This document shows positions 1 through 9,904 of a DNA stretch of 64,000 bases, in pieces (the first letter of the stretch is position 1; every line of letters starts with the position of its first letter). Below the pieces are notes generated by a model, which saw nothing but the letters and a program-made list of their open reading frames with translations, ran no database searches and was not told where the DNA came from. The DNA is from Paenibacillus_E oryzisoli_A. GTDB taxonomy: Bacteria; Bacillota; Bacilli; Paenibacillales; NBRC-103111. A program made the translations under genes and the position numbers. The stretch is taken from assembly GCF_050467285.1 (NCBI RefSeq), contig NZ_JBCMUN010000009.1, forward strand, positions 609,846-673,845. The letters are read 5' to 3'.

Positions 1-3000
1 TGTGCCGTACACAGCTCCGGTTACACTAAAGTGACCGGCAATGCTGTATTGGACCGGATCGATAGCCGTCCAAACGACCGGAACAGGCACAACCTCCTGC
101 GTATTGTAAACCGCGTTAACGACCGTTGGCAGATCAGGCGGAATGCTGACAACAGTCCCCACCTCAACAGCGTCGAGACTCACGATGATCGCCTTCGCCA
201 CTAACTGATCGAGCGCGTGCAGCAAGCTGTCGGCCGCCTCGTCCATTTGCGCCTGTGTGCTTGCGGCATCCTCCGCGACAGTCCGGGCAGCGGCTCTGGC
301 TGCAACTACGCCGGAGAATCCGGCCTCTTCATAAGCTTCTTCGTTCAAGCCATCCGCTTGCGCCAACAATACATCAAGCAGTGTACGATCGATCGGCTTT
401 TTGTAAAATTCCAGCTCAGCCACATTCGCATTGCCGGAAGGCGCATAATAGCGCAAATACCGGTAAACACCCGCATCGTCAATCGGCGCTTGATACCACT
501 TCACGTCCACTGCACCGCTAAGCGTATACAAATTCGTAAAAGCGGAGCCGTCGACAGAGCCTTGCACGATCGCGCCGTTGACACGCGTGGCAAAGCCGCT
601 TCTCGGATAATACTTGAAGGAGCCAAGGGAGGTTTCATGACCTGCTCCCAAATCGACCGTTATCCAGGACGGATTCGCCGTCGTATCGGTAAACGTGCCT
701 ACGTTGCCATCCAGCGCCCGCCAACCGTTAGCCTCCGCCGTTCCGGCATTGCCATACACGACCGTGGAGGCAATGACACCGGAAGGGTCGGGAACGATTT
801 TCTCGGCTGGCAGTGACATCAATGGCACTAGCTTCTTTTCCGCCTGATCCAGTTCAGCCGCTAAAGCAGCCTTGTTGGCGCCGTTTTTCCCCATCGCCGC
901 GCGAATTCGCTCGACTTCCTTGGTATACAAGTAGTAGCTTCCTTTGGTATAGGCCACTGGCGCAAGCACCTTCAAGTCAACATGGACAGTGACGGTTTGA
1001 TTAGCTGTAAACTTGCCATTGCTTACACTGAAAATTGCCGTATAATCGCCGTAATCCGCCTGACCCGGCGTCCAGACAAAGGATCCGGTACCGGCATTCA
1101 CGGAAGCGGCTGTCGGCAATCCGCTGACGCTGTAAATCAGCTTCGTACCTGACGGGTCCGAGGCGACGACTTGATAGGCAGCCTGCTGCCCTGCCGTCAA
1201 GACCAAGCTCGATCCCGGGGCGATCTGCGGCACGCCTCTCACCGTAAGCTTGAGCGTCTTCGAAGTGGAGAAGCCGCCTGCCGTCGCGGTAAAGCGGATC
1301 GTATACACGCCGCCCTGCTCTCGGGAAGGCATCCATGATAAGGTGTGTGTATTCGGATCGAATACCGCTCCGGCAGGAAGCTGCTCGGCCGCATAGACCG
1401 TGCCTGTCACACTGTTCACGGTTTGGATTGTCACGCTTAGCGCACTTTCTGCGTCCAAAGCCCTATCGCCGATCGGGGCCAGCACCGGAACGCCGGGTAA
1501 ATAAGCGAACCCATTAAGCGCCGCTTGCAGGGCCGATGCCGCTGCATCCACTTGCGCCTGCGTCGCTGTCGCGCTGCTGTTCAGCGCAGCGGCGTCAGCC
1601 TGGGCCTGATTGAATGTCTGAACGCTCTCCAGCGTATACAGATCGGGGGCCACCCCTTCAGCCTGCTCCAGCAGATAGGCCAGCAGCGTTTTATCTACAG
1701 GCGTTTGATAAAACTGAAGTTCTGCCACGTTGGCATAACCGGCTGGAGAATAGTACCGCAGATAACGGTACGCCGCCGAATTGGCCAGGGGAGCCGTGTA
1801 CCATTGCACGGCATTCACTCCGCTGATCGTATACAGATTCGTGTAATTTTCACCGTCGTTAGAGCCTTGAAGAATCGCCCCATTGACGCGCGTGTACTCG
1901 GAAGCTTTGCTGCTGTTTCTCGGGTAGAATTTGAAGCTGACCAGCGACTTCTCGTTATTGGCGCCCAAGTCCGTTACGATCCATCCCGCAGCGGCAGACG
2001 TATCGGTATACGTATTGATATCGCCGTCAAAGGCCCGCCAGCCGTTGGCCTCTTTACTCACGCCGCTGTTTCCGTACAGCGTGGAAGAAGCGGTCACCAT
2101 GGACGCGGTGATAGGAATGGGATCGGCGGGAAGCGTCGTGACCGGCACCAACCGCTTTTCCGCAGCGAACAGCGCTTGCAGCAGCGCCAGCTTGTCAGCC
2201 CCCGGCAATCCGATAGCCGCCTGAATGCGGTCAACCTCCTGACGATACTGATCGTAGCTGAGTCTGGTGTATCCCTCTGGCCCCACCACTTTGGAATCGA
2301 TACGCTGAATATCGTACACTCCGTACAATTCCAGCTCCGCCAAGTTGCCGCTCCATGCCGTGCTGTTGTAGATCCGCAAATAGCGGTAGGCGCTGTTATC
2401 TTTGATTTGATCGCCGCTGATGTACGACCAGGTGTTGTCCGCCGAACCCGAGACGGAAGGGGTCAGCCCGCTCCAATGCTCATTGTCATTGGAGCCCTGC
2501 ACAACAACACCGTTCATGCGTCCTGCATAACCGGAACGCGGCATCAGTATGACGTCGCTGAGCCTCACCGTTGCGTCCGGTCCAAAATCAACCGTATAAT
2601 ACGCGCCGGTGCCGCTGGCCAGATCTCCGTACGTACTCGTATTGCCGTCGAACAGCAGATAGCCGACTTTATCCGCCGGCAATCCGCCGCTGCCATATTG
2701 GGCGCTTGAGGCGGTCACTGCCGCAAGCTTGGCTATATCCAAATATTTGGTGCTGTCTACATAATACAAGACCGAATTATCCGTCGAGAAAATGACCGTA
2801 TCGGCGGTCAGCCCTTTTGCCGTTTTGTAGTCAATGGCAAACTTGATCTTCCCTGTCGGCATCAGGTTGGAGAGAGTGATGGACGTCGTCCAATGCATCT
2901 GATCCACCGAAGATAACGCCGCCGGCTGACCTTGAATCAATATCTGCACATCTTGAATCGGCTCACTGGAAGTAAAGGACAACGCGACCGTATCCCCCGC

Positions 3001-5760
3001 GCCGACCCTATTCTGCACGCTTTGCGGGGAGCTGAGCGAAACCGACACGAGCTTGTTGTTGGCCTCATGGCGTGTGCCATATATCCGCATCTCCGACATC
3101 TCGAACATGCCGACTTCGGACTCCAGCATTTGGATTTTCAAGAAACGATACGGCGTCTGCTTAAACGCATCGCTGACCGCTAGCGGCTGCAAATCGTCCG
3201 ACCGCTTGGTGAGTCCCGGCGTCAAGCGGGTCCACGTTTCCCCATCGTTGGAGCCGAATACGGCCGCCCCGCCAATCCGTTCAGGGAAGCCGGCCCTGAC
3301 CTGGAATTCGAACGCGCTCGCTGATACTTTATAGTCGGCTCCAAAATCGACGACATAGCCCAGGTTATCGGCCAGATAATACCCTGCAAAGCTATCGGGG
3401 GCGCCATCCGCCAGTTTAGCAATTTCTGTAGCGAACGTGGAGGTCACCCCCATCTTCATATAATCCATGCTGCCATCCGCCATCAACGGCGTTAAAAGTT
3501 GCAGCCCCTGAACCGCACTATTCAAGTCAGCTAATTCCTGATAAAAATCCTCATCCGACGCTGTCGACAGCGCCTGAAGAGCTTCCTCATACTTGGCCTC
3601 GTAAGCCTCCAACGATGCCGAAATATAGCTCGTCGCCGGACTATAGGAAGCTATAGCAGCATTCACAGCCCCTTGCCGGCTCGAGGCCACCGTGACCGTC
3701 ACTTCCTTCGCCGAAACAGACGTTCCGTCCGTCGCGCTCACAACGAACGTGTAGGTTCCCTCCTGGTCAGGCTTCCAGGAGAAGACACCGGTTTGTTCAT
3801 CGAACACAGCGCCCGCAGGCCTGTTGTCTATCTGATACGTAACGGTATCCCCCGCCTCTGCATCGCTGGCCGAGAAATCGTAGTCGAGCGCAGCCTGCGA
3901 TCCAACGTAGCCATACAAAGTCAAAGCTGCTTTCCCCGTTGAGAAGACGGGAGGCGTCACCTGCGCTGCCGGTCCCAGAAGCAGGTGATCCAGATCCACC
4001 ACGGTGCCGGATCCTATGATTTTGAAATAAATCAGATCACCCAAGCCACGGTAACTGTTCAGGGTGTACGTGACATACGTCCACTGGCCTTTCGTATCCG
4101 GCAGCACCAAGGTGTCGTCCGTCCAACCGTTGATCTCCAGCTTCGCCGGCCCGTTCGTCCGGATTTTCAGCGCAACTTTCTTTAATGCCGTACTGGAAGC
4201 AACCACAGAAACTCGACTCCCCGCTTCCGTGGCAGTAACCTCCACATAAGAGGTTTCCCCTTCCTGCTTGATGGCGGAATGAGAATCCAGGCTGGTCGAC
4301 CGGTTCTCAATCTCGGCCCAATCGGCGCTCGCTGAAACCTTCGGAAAAGTCGAAGCGCCCTCCGCTTCGGCTTCTTTCGGAATAAAGAGCCAGTAATCCG
4401 CACCGCCATCCGGCGACTCCCAATAATAGGGCGTGCGCTTCTTGAACATGTCGGCATAATAAGGAGCTTCTTGCTCCAAATCGAGCCCCAGCTTATATTT
4501 GTAGTAATAGTACTGGCCGTACACATTGCCGCCGATTCTTCCCCGATATGCGCCCGACAGGATTTTATAAATCACAGTAGGATTCCCGGCTGCATCAGTA
4601 TGTGCTGCGACCGGCGTCCATGGCGTATCGTAGCCCAGCATGAACTGCGCGAAATAATCGGCCGCTTTGAGAATGCGTTTATCCAGAAAACTATAAATGC
4701 TTACGGCGTTCTGCGCGGTTGAGACGGTTCCTTCGACAGGGTCGACTTTGGTGCCCTGCGCTTCCAGCAGCCTTCCCAGAATCTCCACATTGGTCAAATC
4801 ACCGGCGCCATGCGCCTGATCCCGGCCCATCTCCACATGTTGAACCCTGGGAGGCACAACCGCTTCCCCTGATGTGATGTCGGTCGACACCAACCGGAAC
4901 AGTTGCTTGATCGATCCATTCTGCCCCTGATCCACCGCGTCTTTGTTGACTGTGAACCATTCGACCCCTTCGTTGTATCTGGTAAGATTATCCGTAAAAA
5001 TATACCCGGACATCGCCCCAAGCAGCGGATACAGGTGCTGATTCATAAAATAGCCATTGCTGTGTTGGAACGTTTCAATCACTGGCGTGATCAAATTCGC
5101 GGTAAAGCTGCTCGTATCCGCTTCCGTCCACTGCAGCTCCGGGTCCTCGCCCTCGGACGTGCTGTAGCGCAAAATCTCCGCCGCCGTCACCATGCGGTTG
5201 AGTGGAATTCCCGTATGAATATGCGCATCGGTAAAATATTGATACTGTGCAGGGTCCAACCGGGACCATGTGCGGATAATGCGCATCGCGTTGTAGCGGT
5301 ACACTTGATCCCCCGTGATGTAATACATCAGAGCTTGCGTATACGCTCTCAACCCGTCCGCAATAAAGCGGGAATTGTAACTCTGGCTGTTAAAATCCAG
5401 GCTGCGCGGTTTCGTCGGATCGGACGCATCCGTCTGGTTGCTGGAAGTAAATGTTCTGGATGCATAAGACGACTGCGTCATCGCAACATAATAGGAATAC
5501 CACGGCTCCTTATGAGCAACAACCTCTTCGCGCATATCATCCAAAATTTTCTTAGTCAAGCCTACACCGGGATGCGTGAAGCCTCCGGTCGTTTGCTCCG
5601 TAATGACCACCGCATTCGTCGGAACCGGCACCGCGTCCTCCGCCACCGCTTTAGGCCAAGCGGGCCAATATCCTGCAACGAGTGCGCACATCAGCAGCAA
5701 ACACATCATTTTTTTAATCCCGATCACCGGTTTCCACAAACGGCTGCCACCATTTCTCAT
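1..5760 (-). CDS. Giant secreted alginate-lyase-like protein with discoidin repeats (3' end outside window)
   Basis: The frame runs open from an ATG preceded by AAGGAGG (6-nt spacer) to the window edge, at least 1920 codons. Residues 1-42 form a signal peptide. Residues about 55-460 resemble the alginate-lyase (PF05426-like) alpha/alpha barrel: they include GFTHPGVG and GRDQAHG near residue 310, both also found in the second lyase of this locus. A carbohydrate-binding-like beta domain (about 467-597) follows. Then come Ig-like (He_PIG type) and helical FIVAR-like segments and four F5/8 type C (discoidin) domains around residues 768-897, 997-1143, 1217-1353 and 1657-1790. A Big_4-like domain is cut by the edge. 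The likely role is extracellular polysaccharide binding and cleavage; the substrate (uronic-acid polymer or host-like glycan) is inference. It is the last gene seen of the sugar-uptake locus. The C terminus, perhaps with S-layer anchors, is not visible. Confidence 0.85.
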   Translation of the reverse strand, partial: MRNGGSRLWKPVIGIKKMMCLLLMCALVAGYWPAWPKAVAEDAVPVPTNAVVITEQTTGGFTHPGVGLTKKILDDMREEVVAHKEPWYSYYVAMTQSSYASRTFTSSNQTDASDPTKPRSLDFNSQSYNSRFIADGLRAYTQALMYYITGDQVYRYNAMRIIRTWSRLDPAQYQYFTDAHIHTGIPLNRMVTAAEILRYSTSEGEDPELQWTEADTSSFTANLITPVIETFQHSNGYFMNQHLYPLLGAMSGYIFTDNLTRYNEGVEWFTVNKDAVDQGQNGSIKQLFRLVSTDITSGEAVVPPRVQHVEMGRDQAHGAGDLTNVEILGRLLEAQGTKVDPVEGTVSTAQNAVSIYSFLDKRILKAADYFAQFMLGYDTPWTPVAAHTDAAGNPTVIYKILSGAYRGRIGGNVYGQYYYYKYKLGLDLEQEAPYYADMFKKRTPYYWESPDGGADYWLFIPKEAEAEGASTFPKVSASADWAEIENRSTSLDSHSAIKQEGETSYVEVTATEAGSRVSVVASSTALKKVALKIRTNGPAKLEINGWTDDTLVLPDTKGQWTYVTYTLNSYRGLGDLIYFKIIGSGTVVDLDHLLLGPAAQVTPPVFSTGKAALTLYGYVGSQAALDYDFSASDAEAGDTVTYQIDNRPAGAVFDEQTGVFSWKPDQEGTYTFVVSATDGTSVSAKEVTVTVASSRQGAVNAAIASYSPATSYISASLEAYEAKYEEALQALSTASDEDFYQELADLNSAVQGLQLLTPLMADGSMDYMKMGVTSTFATEIAKLADGAPDSFAGYYLADNLGYVVDFGADYKVSASAFEFQVRAGFPERIGGAAVFGSNDGETWTRLTPGLTKRSDDLQPLAVSDAFKQTPYRFLKIQMLESEVGMFEMSEMRIYGTRHEANNKLVSVSLSSPQSVQNRVGAGDTVALSFTSSEPIQDVQILIQGQPAALSSVDQMHWTTSITLSNLMPTGKIKFAIDYKTAKGLTADTVIFSTDNSVLYYVDSTKYLDIAKLAAVTASSAQYGSGGLPADKVGYLLFDGNTSTYGDLASGTGAYYTVDFGPDATVRLSDVILMPRSGYAGRMNGVVVQGSNDNEHWSGLTPSVSGSADNTWSYISGDQIKDNSAYRYLRIYNSTAWSGNLAELELYGVYDIQRIDSKVVGPEGYTRLSYDQYRQEVDRIQAAIGLPGADKLALLQALFAAEKRLVPVTTLPADPIPITASMVTASSTLYGNSGVSKEANGWRAFDGDINTYTDTSAAAGWIVTDLGANNEKSLVSFKFYPRNSSKASEYTRVNGAILQGSNDGENYTNLYTISGVNAVQWYTAPLANSAAYRYLRYYSPAGYANVAELQFYQTPVDKTLLAYLLEQAEGVAPDLYTLESVQTFNQAQADAAALNSSATATQAQVDAAASALQAALNGFAYLPGVPVLAPIGDRALDAESALSVTIQTVNSVTGTVYAAEQLPAGAVFDPNTHTLSWMPSREQGGVYTIRFTATAGGFSTSKTLKLTVRGVPQIAPGSSLVLTAGQQAAYQVVASDPSGTKLIYSVSGLPTAASVNAGTGSFVWTPGQADYGDYTAIFSVSNGKFTANQTVTVHVDLKVLAPVAYTKGSYYLYTKEVERIRAAMGKNGANKAALAAELDQAEKKLVPLMSLPAEKIVPDPSGVIASTVVYGNAGTAEANGWRALDGNVGTFTDTTANPSWITVDLGAGHETSLGSFKYYPRSGFATRVNGAIVQGSVDGSAFTNLYTLSGAVDVKWYQAPIDDAGVYRYLRYYAPSGNANVAELEFYKKPIDRTLLDVLLAQADGLNEEAYEEAGFSGVVAARAAARTVAEDAASTQAQMDEAADSLLHALDQLVAKAIIVSLDAVEVGTVVSIPPDLPTVVNAVYNTQEVVPVPVVWTAIDPVQYSIAGHFSVTGAVYGT

Positions 5761-5820
5761 ACCGAGCCTCCTTCAAAATAATCCGAATTCGCTGAACGTT
5801 CTTTGTTCACGCCCCCTGCC

Positions 5821-7269
5821 TCAAGCTTCGAAAACAATCCGATGGGCATGTGGCCCGACCGCAAAGTTTCCTTCTTCCGGCGATAAGATCAAACGTCCGT
5901 TCATACGGAGATTTCGGAACGTTACGCCCTCCACCGTCCGGCGCTCGTCATACCCTCCAATCACCGAAGGATGGTCACACTCCCCGTCGAAGCTGATATT
6001 CTCAAATGTGATATTCCGGACGGCATTGCCTGGGCACGGGTTATATTTTTCGTTCTGCAGCACGCGAATGTCAATCGGTCGGCCCAGTTCAAAAGGCTCC
6101 ACGCGTACATTGCGGAAGCTGACGTTACGCACCGTGTTGCGATCGCCGACATTGATGGACATGCAGCCCCAATAACCGTCCTGCGGCTCATGATGCTCCA
6201 AAATATCGATCTGATCGAACTGGATATCCGCAATGACATCTCCCTCCAGCTCATGATCGCCGTGACAGCCAATATTAATCGGATGCGCAACATCAGCCCA
6301 AAGAATCGAATTTCTCACACGAATAGACCTGGTGTCCCCTTTGAATGCTCCCCGGCTGCCGTAGATGGCGATGCAATCGTCAGAGGTCCTAAGAAATACG
6401 TCGTCGATGTCAATGTCTGTGCATGACATCATGTCGATGCCGTCGCACCAGCCTCGCGTGCTGAAGGACTTGAAATTGCGGATCTTGACCCGCTCCGACT
6501 GCCCCAGGTGAATGCTGTAATGCGGCGGATCAACCGAAATAATACCTTCAACTTCGATCTGTTTGGAATGATCAATCTGTACGCTGCGCCAATAGGTCGT
6601 CTTCTCAATGTCCCGCAAATAAATCATGCCCCGTCCGCGGATGACAACATTCTCTACCTGTCTGCACAGCATCGAGCCGACAACGATAGCGCCTCCAGCG
6701 ATGTAAACCGTCGTATCCGAAGGGATCGGCAGCAGCCCGTCTTCAATACAATGAAATCCCTCGGCGAAGTACAAGATTGACGGCGGTTCCGCCCCCTCCG
6801 AAGACGCCTTCAATTTCCCGATGAGGCCGTTGGCACTATGCGTGCCTGGCTGCACAACCACGACGCCTGGGCTTTCGGGCTGCGGAGCATCTGTCTCAAC
6901 CTCCCCCGCAAACAGATGCAGATTGTGGAAGCGCTCTCCATTCACTTCAATACTCAACTTGGATGGTTTGTCCAACTTAAACCAAATACGCCGTCCTTCG
7001 ACTTCCGGCACAATACCCGAAGAGTTGGGGCGAATTTCTACACGTTCGGGAACCGCCCGATGGCTGACAATTTCCACCTCCACGGCGCCTTCAAAATCAA
7101 ACGCCGCCATCGACGAGCTGCGCACATCGTGCATATCGACCCGAACCTCGTAGGTAAAGAGATCCTTCCACTCTCCATTCGCCAACCTGACTCGGGCCGT
7201 GAAATCGGAATTGCCGACCGCCTCGCGCGGAACCGAATACACCTTGAGTTTCCCCTCATTCATTTCCAT
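5821..7269 (-). CDS. GH28-like right-handed beta-helix glycosidase, cytoplasmic
   Basis: This 482-residue protein has a small N-terminal beta domain followed by a repeated short-strand pattern typical of pectate-lyase/polygalacturonase beta-helices. Residues about 273-335 hold DGID, SDDCIAI and IGCHGD, which line up with the NTD, DD and GHG elements of GH28 polygalacturonases. The GHG element is altered and the C-terminal RIK motif is not obvious, so catalysis is likely but not certain. No signal peptide is seen, which suggests it trims imported oligosaccharides inside the cell. I chose the ATG at 7269, about 11 nt after GAAGGGA; the open frame extends 15 codons upstream without a better ribosome site. 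It lies between the sugar-binding lipoprotein and the giant secreted lyase and is probably co-transcribed with both. Confidence 0.8.
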   Translation of the reverse strand: MEMNEGKLKVYSVPREAVGNSDFTARVRLANGEWKDLFTYEVRVDMHDVRSSSMAAFDFEGAVEVEIVSHRAVPERVEIRPNSSGIVPEVEGRRIWFKLDKPSKLSIEVNGERFHNLHLFAGEVETDAPQPESPGVVVVQPGTHSANGLIGKLKASSEGAEPPSILYFAEGFHCIEDGLLPIPSDTTVYIAGGAIVVGSMLCRQVENVVIRGRGMIYLRDIEKTTYWRSVQIDHSKQIEVEGIISVDPPHYSIHLGQSERVKIRNFKSFSTRGWCDGIDMMSCTDIDIDDVFLRTSDDCIAIYGSRGAFKGDTRSIRVRNSILWADVAHPINIGCHGDHELEGDVIADIQFDQIDILEHHEPQDGYWGCMSINVGDRNTVRNVSFRNVRVEPFELGRPIDIRVLQNEKYNPCPGNAVRNITFENISFDGECDHPSVIGGYDERRTVEGVTFRNLRMNGRLILSPEEGNFAVGPHAHRIVFEA

Positions 7270-7299
7270 TGCATGTACATTCCCTTCGCTGGAATAAGA

Positions 7300-7333
7300 A
7301 AGGCTGGAACACAACCCACATGCTCCAGCCCTG
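7300..7333 (-). terminator. Intercistronic hairpin after the sugar-binding protein gene
   Basis: Read on the minus strand, GGCTGGA pairs with TCCAGCC across a loop of about 15 nt, followed by TTTCTT. It sits between the stop of the binding-protein gene and the start of the GH28-like gene. A leaky terminator or mRNA 3'-end stabiliser here would leave more binding-protein mRNA than enzyme mRNA (inference). Confidence 0.5.
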
Positions 7334-7345
7334 TTTGCCTACACG

Positions 7346-8926
7346 TTATTTTTTCGTGCGCTCCTGGTAAACCTTCGTAACCTCATCGGTGACTTCCTGG
7401 CCGCCAGATTTCAGCCAATTGTTCTTATACGTATCAAAATCGCTGTCTGTGTTGACTTCACCCGCAATCGCCTTGATAAAGTAGCTGTCCTGCAGCGTCT
7501 GCAAGTTCGTCCAGTACTTTGGCTTGCTGGTCAAGACCGTAGGACCGATCAGATCTGTAATAAGTTTGATGCCAGCTTCGGTATAATACTTTTTGCTCAG
7601 CTCCGCATAGATCGGTTTAGTATTATATTTCGATTTGGAGCTGTCGACGCCGCCCAGCATGTTGTAGAAGCCCGAAGCGCCTGCCTTAGTTCCCGCCATG
7701 TTAGGATCCGTGCTAGCCACAACCAGTCCCGTGCTCGCATCACGTGTATAGTTGACGCCTTCTTCGCCGTATTGCGTCAACAACCAGCCTTCATCATTGG
7801 TAGAGACATACTCCAGCAGCTGCAAAATCTTAATGCGCTTAGCCTCGTCTTTGGCCGCGTTCGCGCCGATCAGAATCGGGGCTTGACGCGCGCCGTAGGC
7901 AACGGCGTGGAGCTGACCATCAGTGGACACGATGGAACCCGGGATATAGCTTAAGCCTTTTTCATTCGCTGGTTTGCCGATATAGCCGGATTCCAGGTAC
8001 GTGTTCCCCGGCTGAACGTTATCCAGCATGCCGATTTTTTGATTTGCTACTTTTACGTTGTTTTCATTGTTGTCGGAAGTGATGAATTCCGGATCGATAT
8101 ATCCGGCTTTATACCATTTGGCCAGCAGCTTAAGCGTTGCCCGCGCATCTTCGGAAATTCCGCCATACTCTGCTTTACCGCCAGCAGCCAGTCGGAATTG
8201 ATAAGGAGCGACATTATGGGCAGCGAAAATGCTCGGGAACAACTGATTGGTCAGCTTACCCCTGCCTCCCAAACCGTAGGTGTCTTTCTTGCCATTTCCG
8301 TCAGGGTCATTGTTAACGAATTTGTTCAGCACATCTTCAACTTCAGCCAATGTTTTGGGTGTCGAGGTGTAGCCGATTTTCTTCAGCCACTGTTCGTTAT
8401 AAGCAGGAAGGAAGCCGTTCAGCCCGCCCGGATATACCCGGGGAACTCCCCAGTTCTTGCCTTTGTAAAGCCCAATGTCCCAAGCCGTATTATCGACAGA
8501 TTCCAAGGCCTTCACGTAATTCGGCATATATTTCTTGATCTCATCGACAGAGAGCGAGGCAATAATGCCTTGATCCGCCCACTGCACCATGTCCGTTTCC
8601 GTTACGTCGACCGGGAACAAATCAGGTGTCTCACCAGAGGCCAGAGATACGCTGAACTTCTCCTTCCAACTGGAACGTTCATATTTGACATTCTTGATCT
8701 TGATGTTGAATTTCTCTTCCAATTTCTTTTGTACGAAGTTATCGTCCGTTTCAGGCGCATTGTAGTTATTGGCGATCACAATTTCGATCGGTTTCTCTGT
8801 TCCTGCGCTCGCGCCTGGCGATGCGGACGATGAAGCGTCCTTTCCTGAGCTGCAGCCCCCCACCAGCAGAGAGGCGGACAGCGCTACAGCCGTCGTGGTA
8901 ATTGCAAATTTCTTTCTTTGACCCAT
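7346..8926 (-). CDS. Sugar ABC transporter substrate-binding lipoprotein (LipO/YtcQ type)
   Basis: This 526-residue extracellular solute-binding protein begins with a lipoprotein signal: a charged MGQRKK start, a hydrophobic stretch, then LLVGGC with Cys25 as the lipid-attachment residue. A Ser/Ala-rich linker follows. The mature part has the family-1 binding-protein features IVIANNYNAPETDDN, ADQGIIASL and a long DPDGNGKKDTYGL segment seen in Lpl/Ytc-type proteins of Paenibacillus. It lies 90 nt after the second permease gene, forming a complete permease-permease-binding-protein set. No ATPase is present; CUT1 systems of this type usually borrow a shared MsmX-like ATPase (family knowledge). 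The ligand is probably an oligosaccharide released by the neighbouring lyases (inference). Confidence 0.92.
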   Translation of the reverse strand: MGQRKKFAITTTAVALSASLLVGGCSSGKDASSSASPGASAGTEKPIEIVIANNYNAPETDDNFVQKKLEEKFNIKIKNVKYERSSWKEKFSVSLASGETPDLFPVDVTETDMVQWADQGIIASLSVDEIKKYMPNYVKALESVDNTAWDIGLYKGKNWGVPRVYPGGLNGFLPAYNEQWLKKIGYTSTPKTLAEVEDVLNKFVNNDPDGNGKKDTYGLGGRGKLTNQLFPSIFAAHNVAPYQFRLAAGGKAEYGGISEDARATLKLLAKWYKAGYIDPEFITSDNNENNVKVANQKIGMLDNVQPGNTYLESGYIGKPANEKGLSYIPGSIVSTDGQLHAVAYGARQAPILIGANAAKDEAKRIKILQLLEYVSTNDEGWLLTQYGEEGVNYTRDASTGLVVASTDPNMAGTKAGASGFYNMLGGVDSSKSKYNTKPIYAELSKKYYTEAGIKLITDLIGPTVLTSKPKYWTNLQTLQDSYFIKAIAGEVNTDSDFDTYKNNWLKSGGQEVTDEVTKVYQERTKK

Positions 8927-9016
8927 TTCCTTTTTTCCTCCTTATCGATGTATCCCTAATCTATTTATTTAGACGGCGCTGCTCGAAAGCCTACCGTGTA
9001 AACCAAATGCTGCAGC

Positions 9017-9880
9017 CTACCCTTTAAGTGAACCGACCATAACCCCTTTAACAAAGTAACGCTGCAAGAAGGGATATAAAATTAGAATCGGCATGGCTGT
9101 AAACATGATCACCGCCGCTTTAACGGTTTCAGGTTCCATATCCGGCGTTCTCAGCGGTAAAATGGGATCGCCCTCCGACGTAATGACCAACCGTCTCAAA
9201 TAAATCTGGAGAACCAGCTTGGACTGGTCTTGGATATAAATCAAAGCATCGAACCACGCATTCCAGTGTCCTACCGCAGACCAGAGGGCCAAAGTCGCCA
9301 AAACCGGCTTGGACAACGGAATAATGATGCTGGTCAAAATACGAATATCGTTGGCACCATCCATTTTGGCCGAATCCTCTAGCTCCGAAGGAATGCCCAT
9401 ATAGAAGTTCCGAAGAATGAACATCGAATAGGTACTGATCAATCCAGGAATAATGAGCGCCCAGCGAGAGTCGATGAGCCCCAACGATTTGATGAGCAAA
9501 TACGTGGGAATCAAACCGCCGCCGAAGAACATGGTAATGATGATCACCATCGTGTAGAAGTTGCGATGCGGTAAATATTTGCGCGATAAGGGATACGCGC
9601 CGAGCGACATAAAGAATAACGACAATACGGTGCCGATGACCGTACGAAATACGGTATTTCCGAATGCCGTCCATACCGTTTCCGTACTGAATACCTTCTT
9701 CCAGGCGTACCACGAAATCTCATGCGGGTAGAAGTGTACGCCTGGACGAAGCGCCTCCCGAGCGGTGCTCAAGGAGATGGAAAGTACATGCAAAAACGGA
9801 TAGATCATCGCAATGCTTAACACGGATATAAAAATAATAAGTAACGTCTGAAAAACTTTTTCCCCTTGCGTCATTCTCAT
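9017..9880 (-). CDS. Carbohydrate ABC transporter permease (YtcP/LplC type, MalG family)
   Basis: This 287-residue membrane protein has six predicted transmembrane segments, starting with LIIFISVLSIAMIYPFLHVL. It has the binding-protein-dependent transport EAA loop at about residues 172-190 (ELEDSAKMDGANDIRI). The C terminus RYFVKGVMVGSLKG is typical of the LplC/YtcP subfamily. It forms the inner-membrane channel together with the preceding permease, whose stop codon is 24 nt upstream, so the two are surely one operon. Confidence 0.93.
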   Translation of the reverse strand: MRMTQGEKVFQTLLIIFISVLSIAMIYPFLHVLSISLSTAREALRPGVHFYPHEISWYAWKKVFSTETVWTAFGNTVFRTVIGTVLSLFFMSLGAYPLSRKYLPHRNFYTMVIIITMFFGGGLIPTYLLIKSLGLIDSRWALIIPGLISTYSMFILRNFYMGIPSELEDSAKMDGANDIRILTSIIIPLSKPVLATLALWSAVGHWNAWFDALIYIQDQSKLVLQIYLRRLVITSEGDPILPLRTPDMEPETVKAAVIMFTAMPILILYPFLQRYFVKGVMVGSLKG

Positions 9881-9904
9881 CTTGGTTCACTCCTTTCTGC
9901 GCGC

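Noticed and set aside
4903..5781. 292-codon open frame opposite the giant lyase
   Set aside because: Antisense shadow; the minus-strand frame is continuous with the domains.
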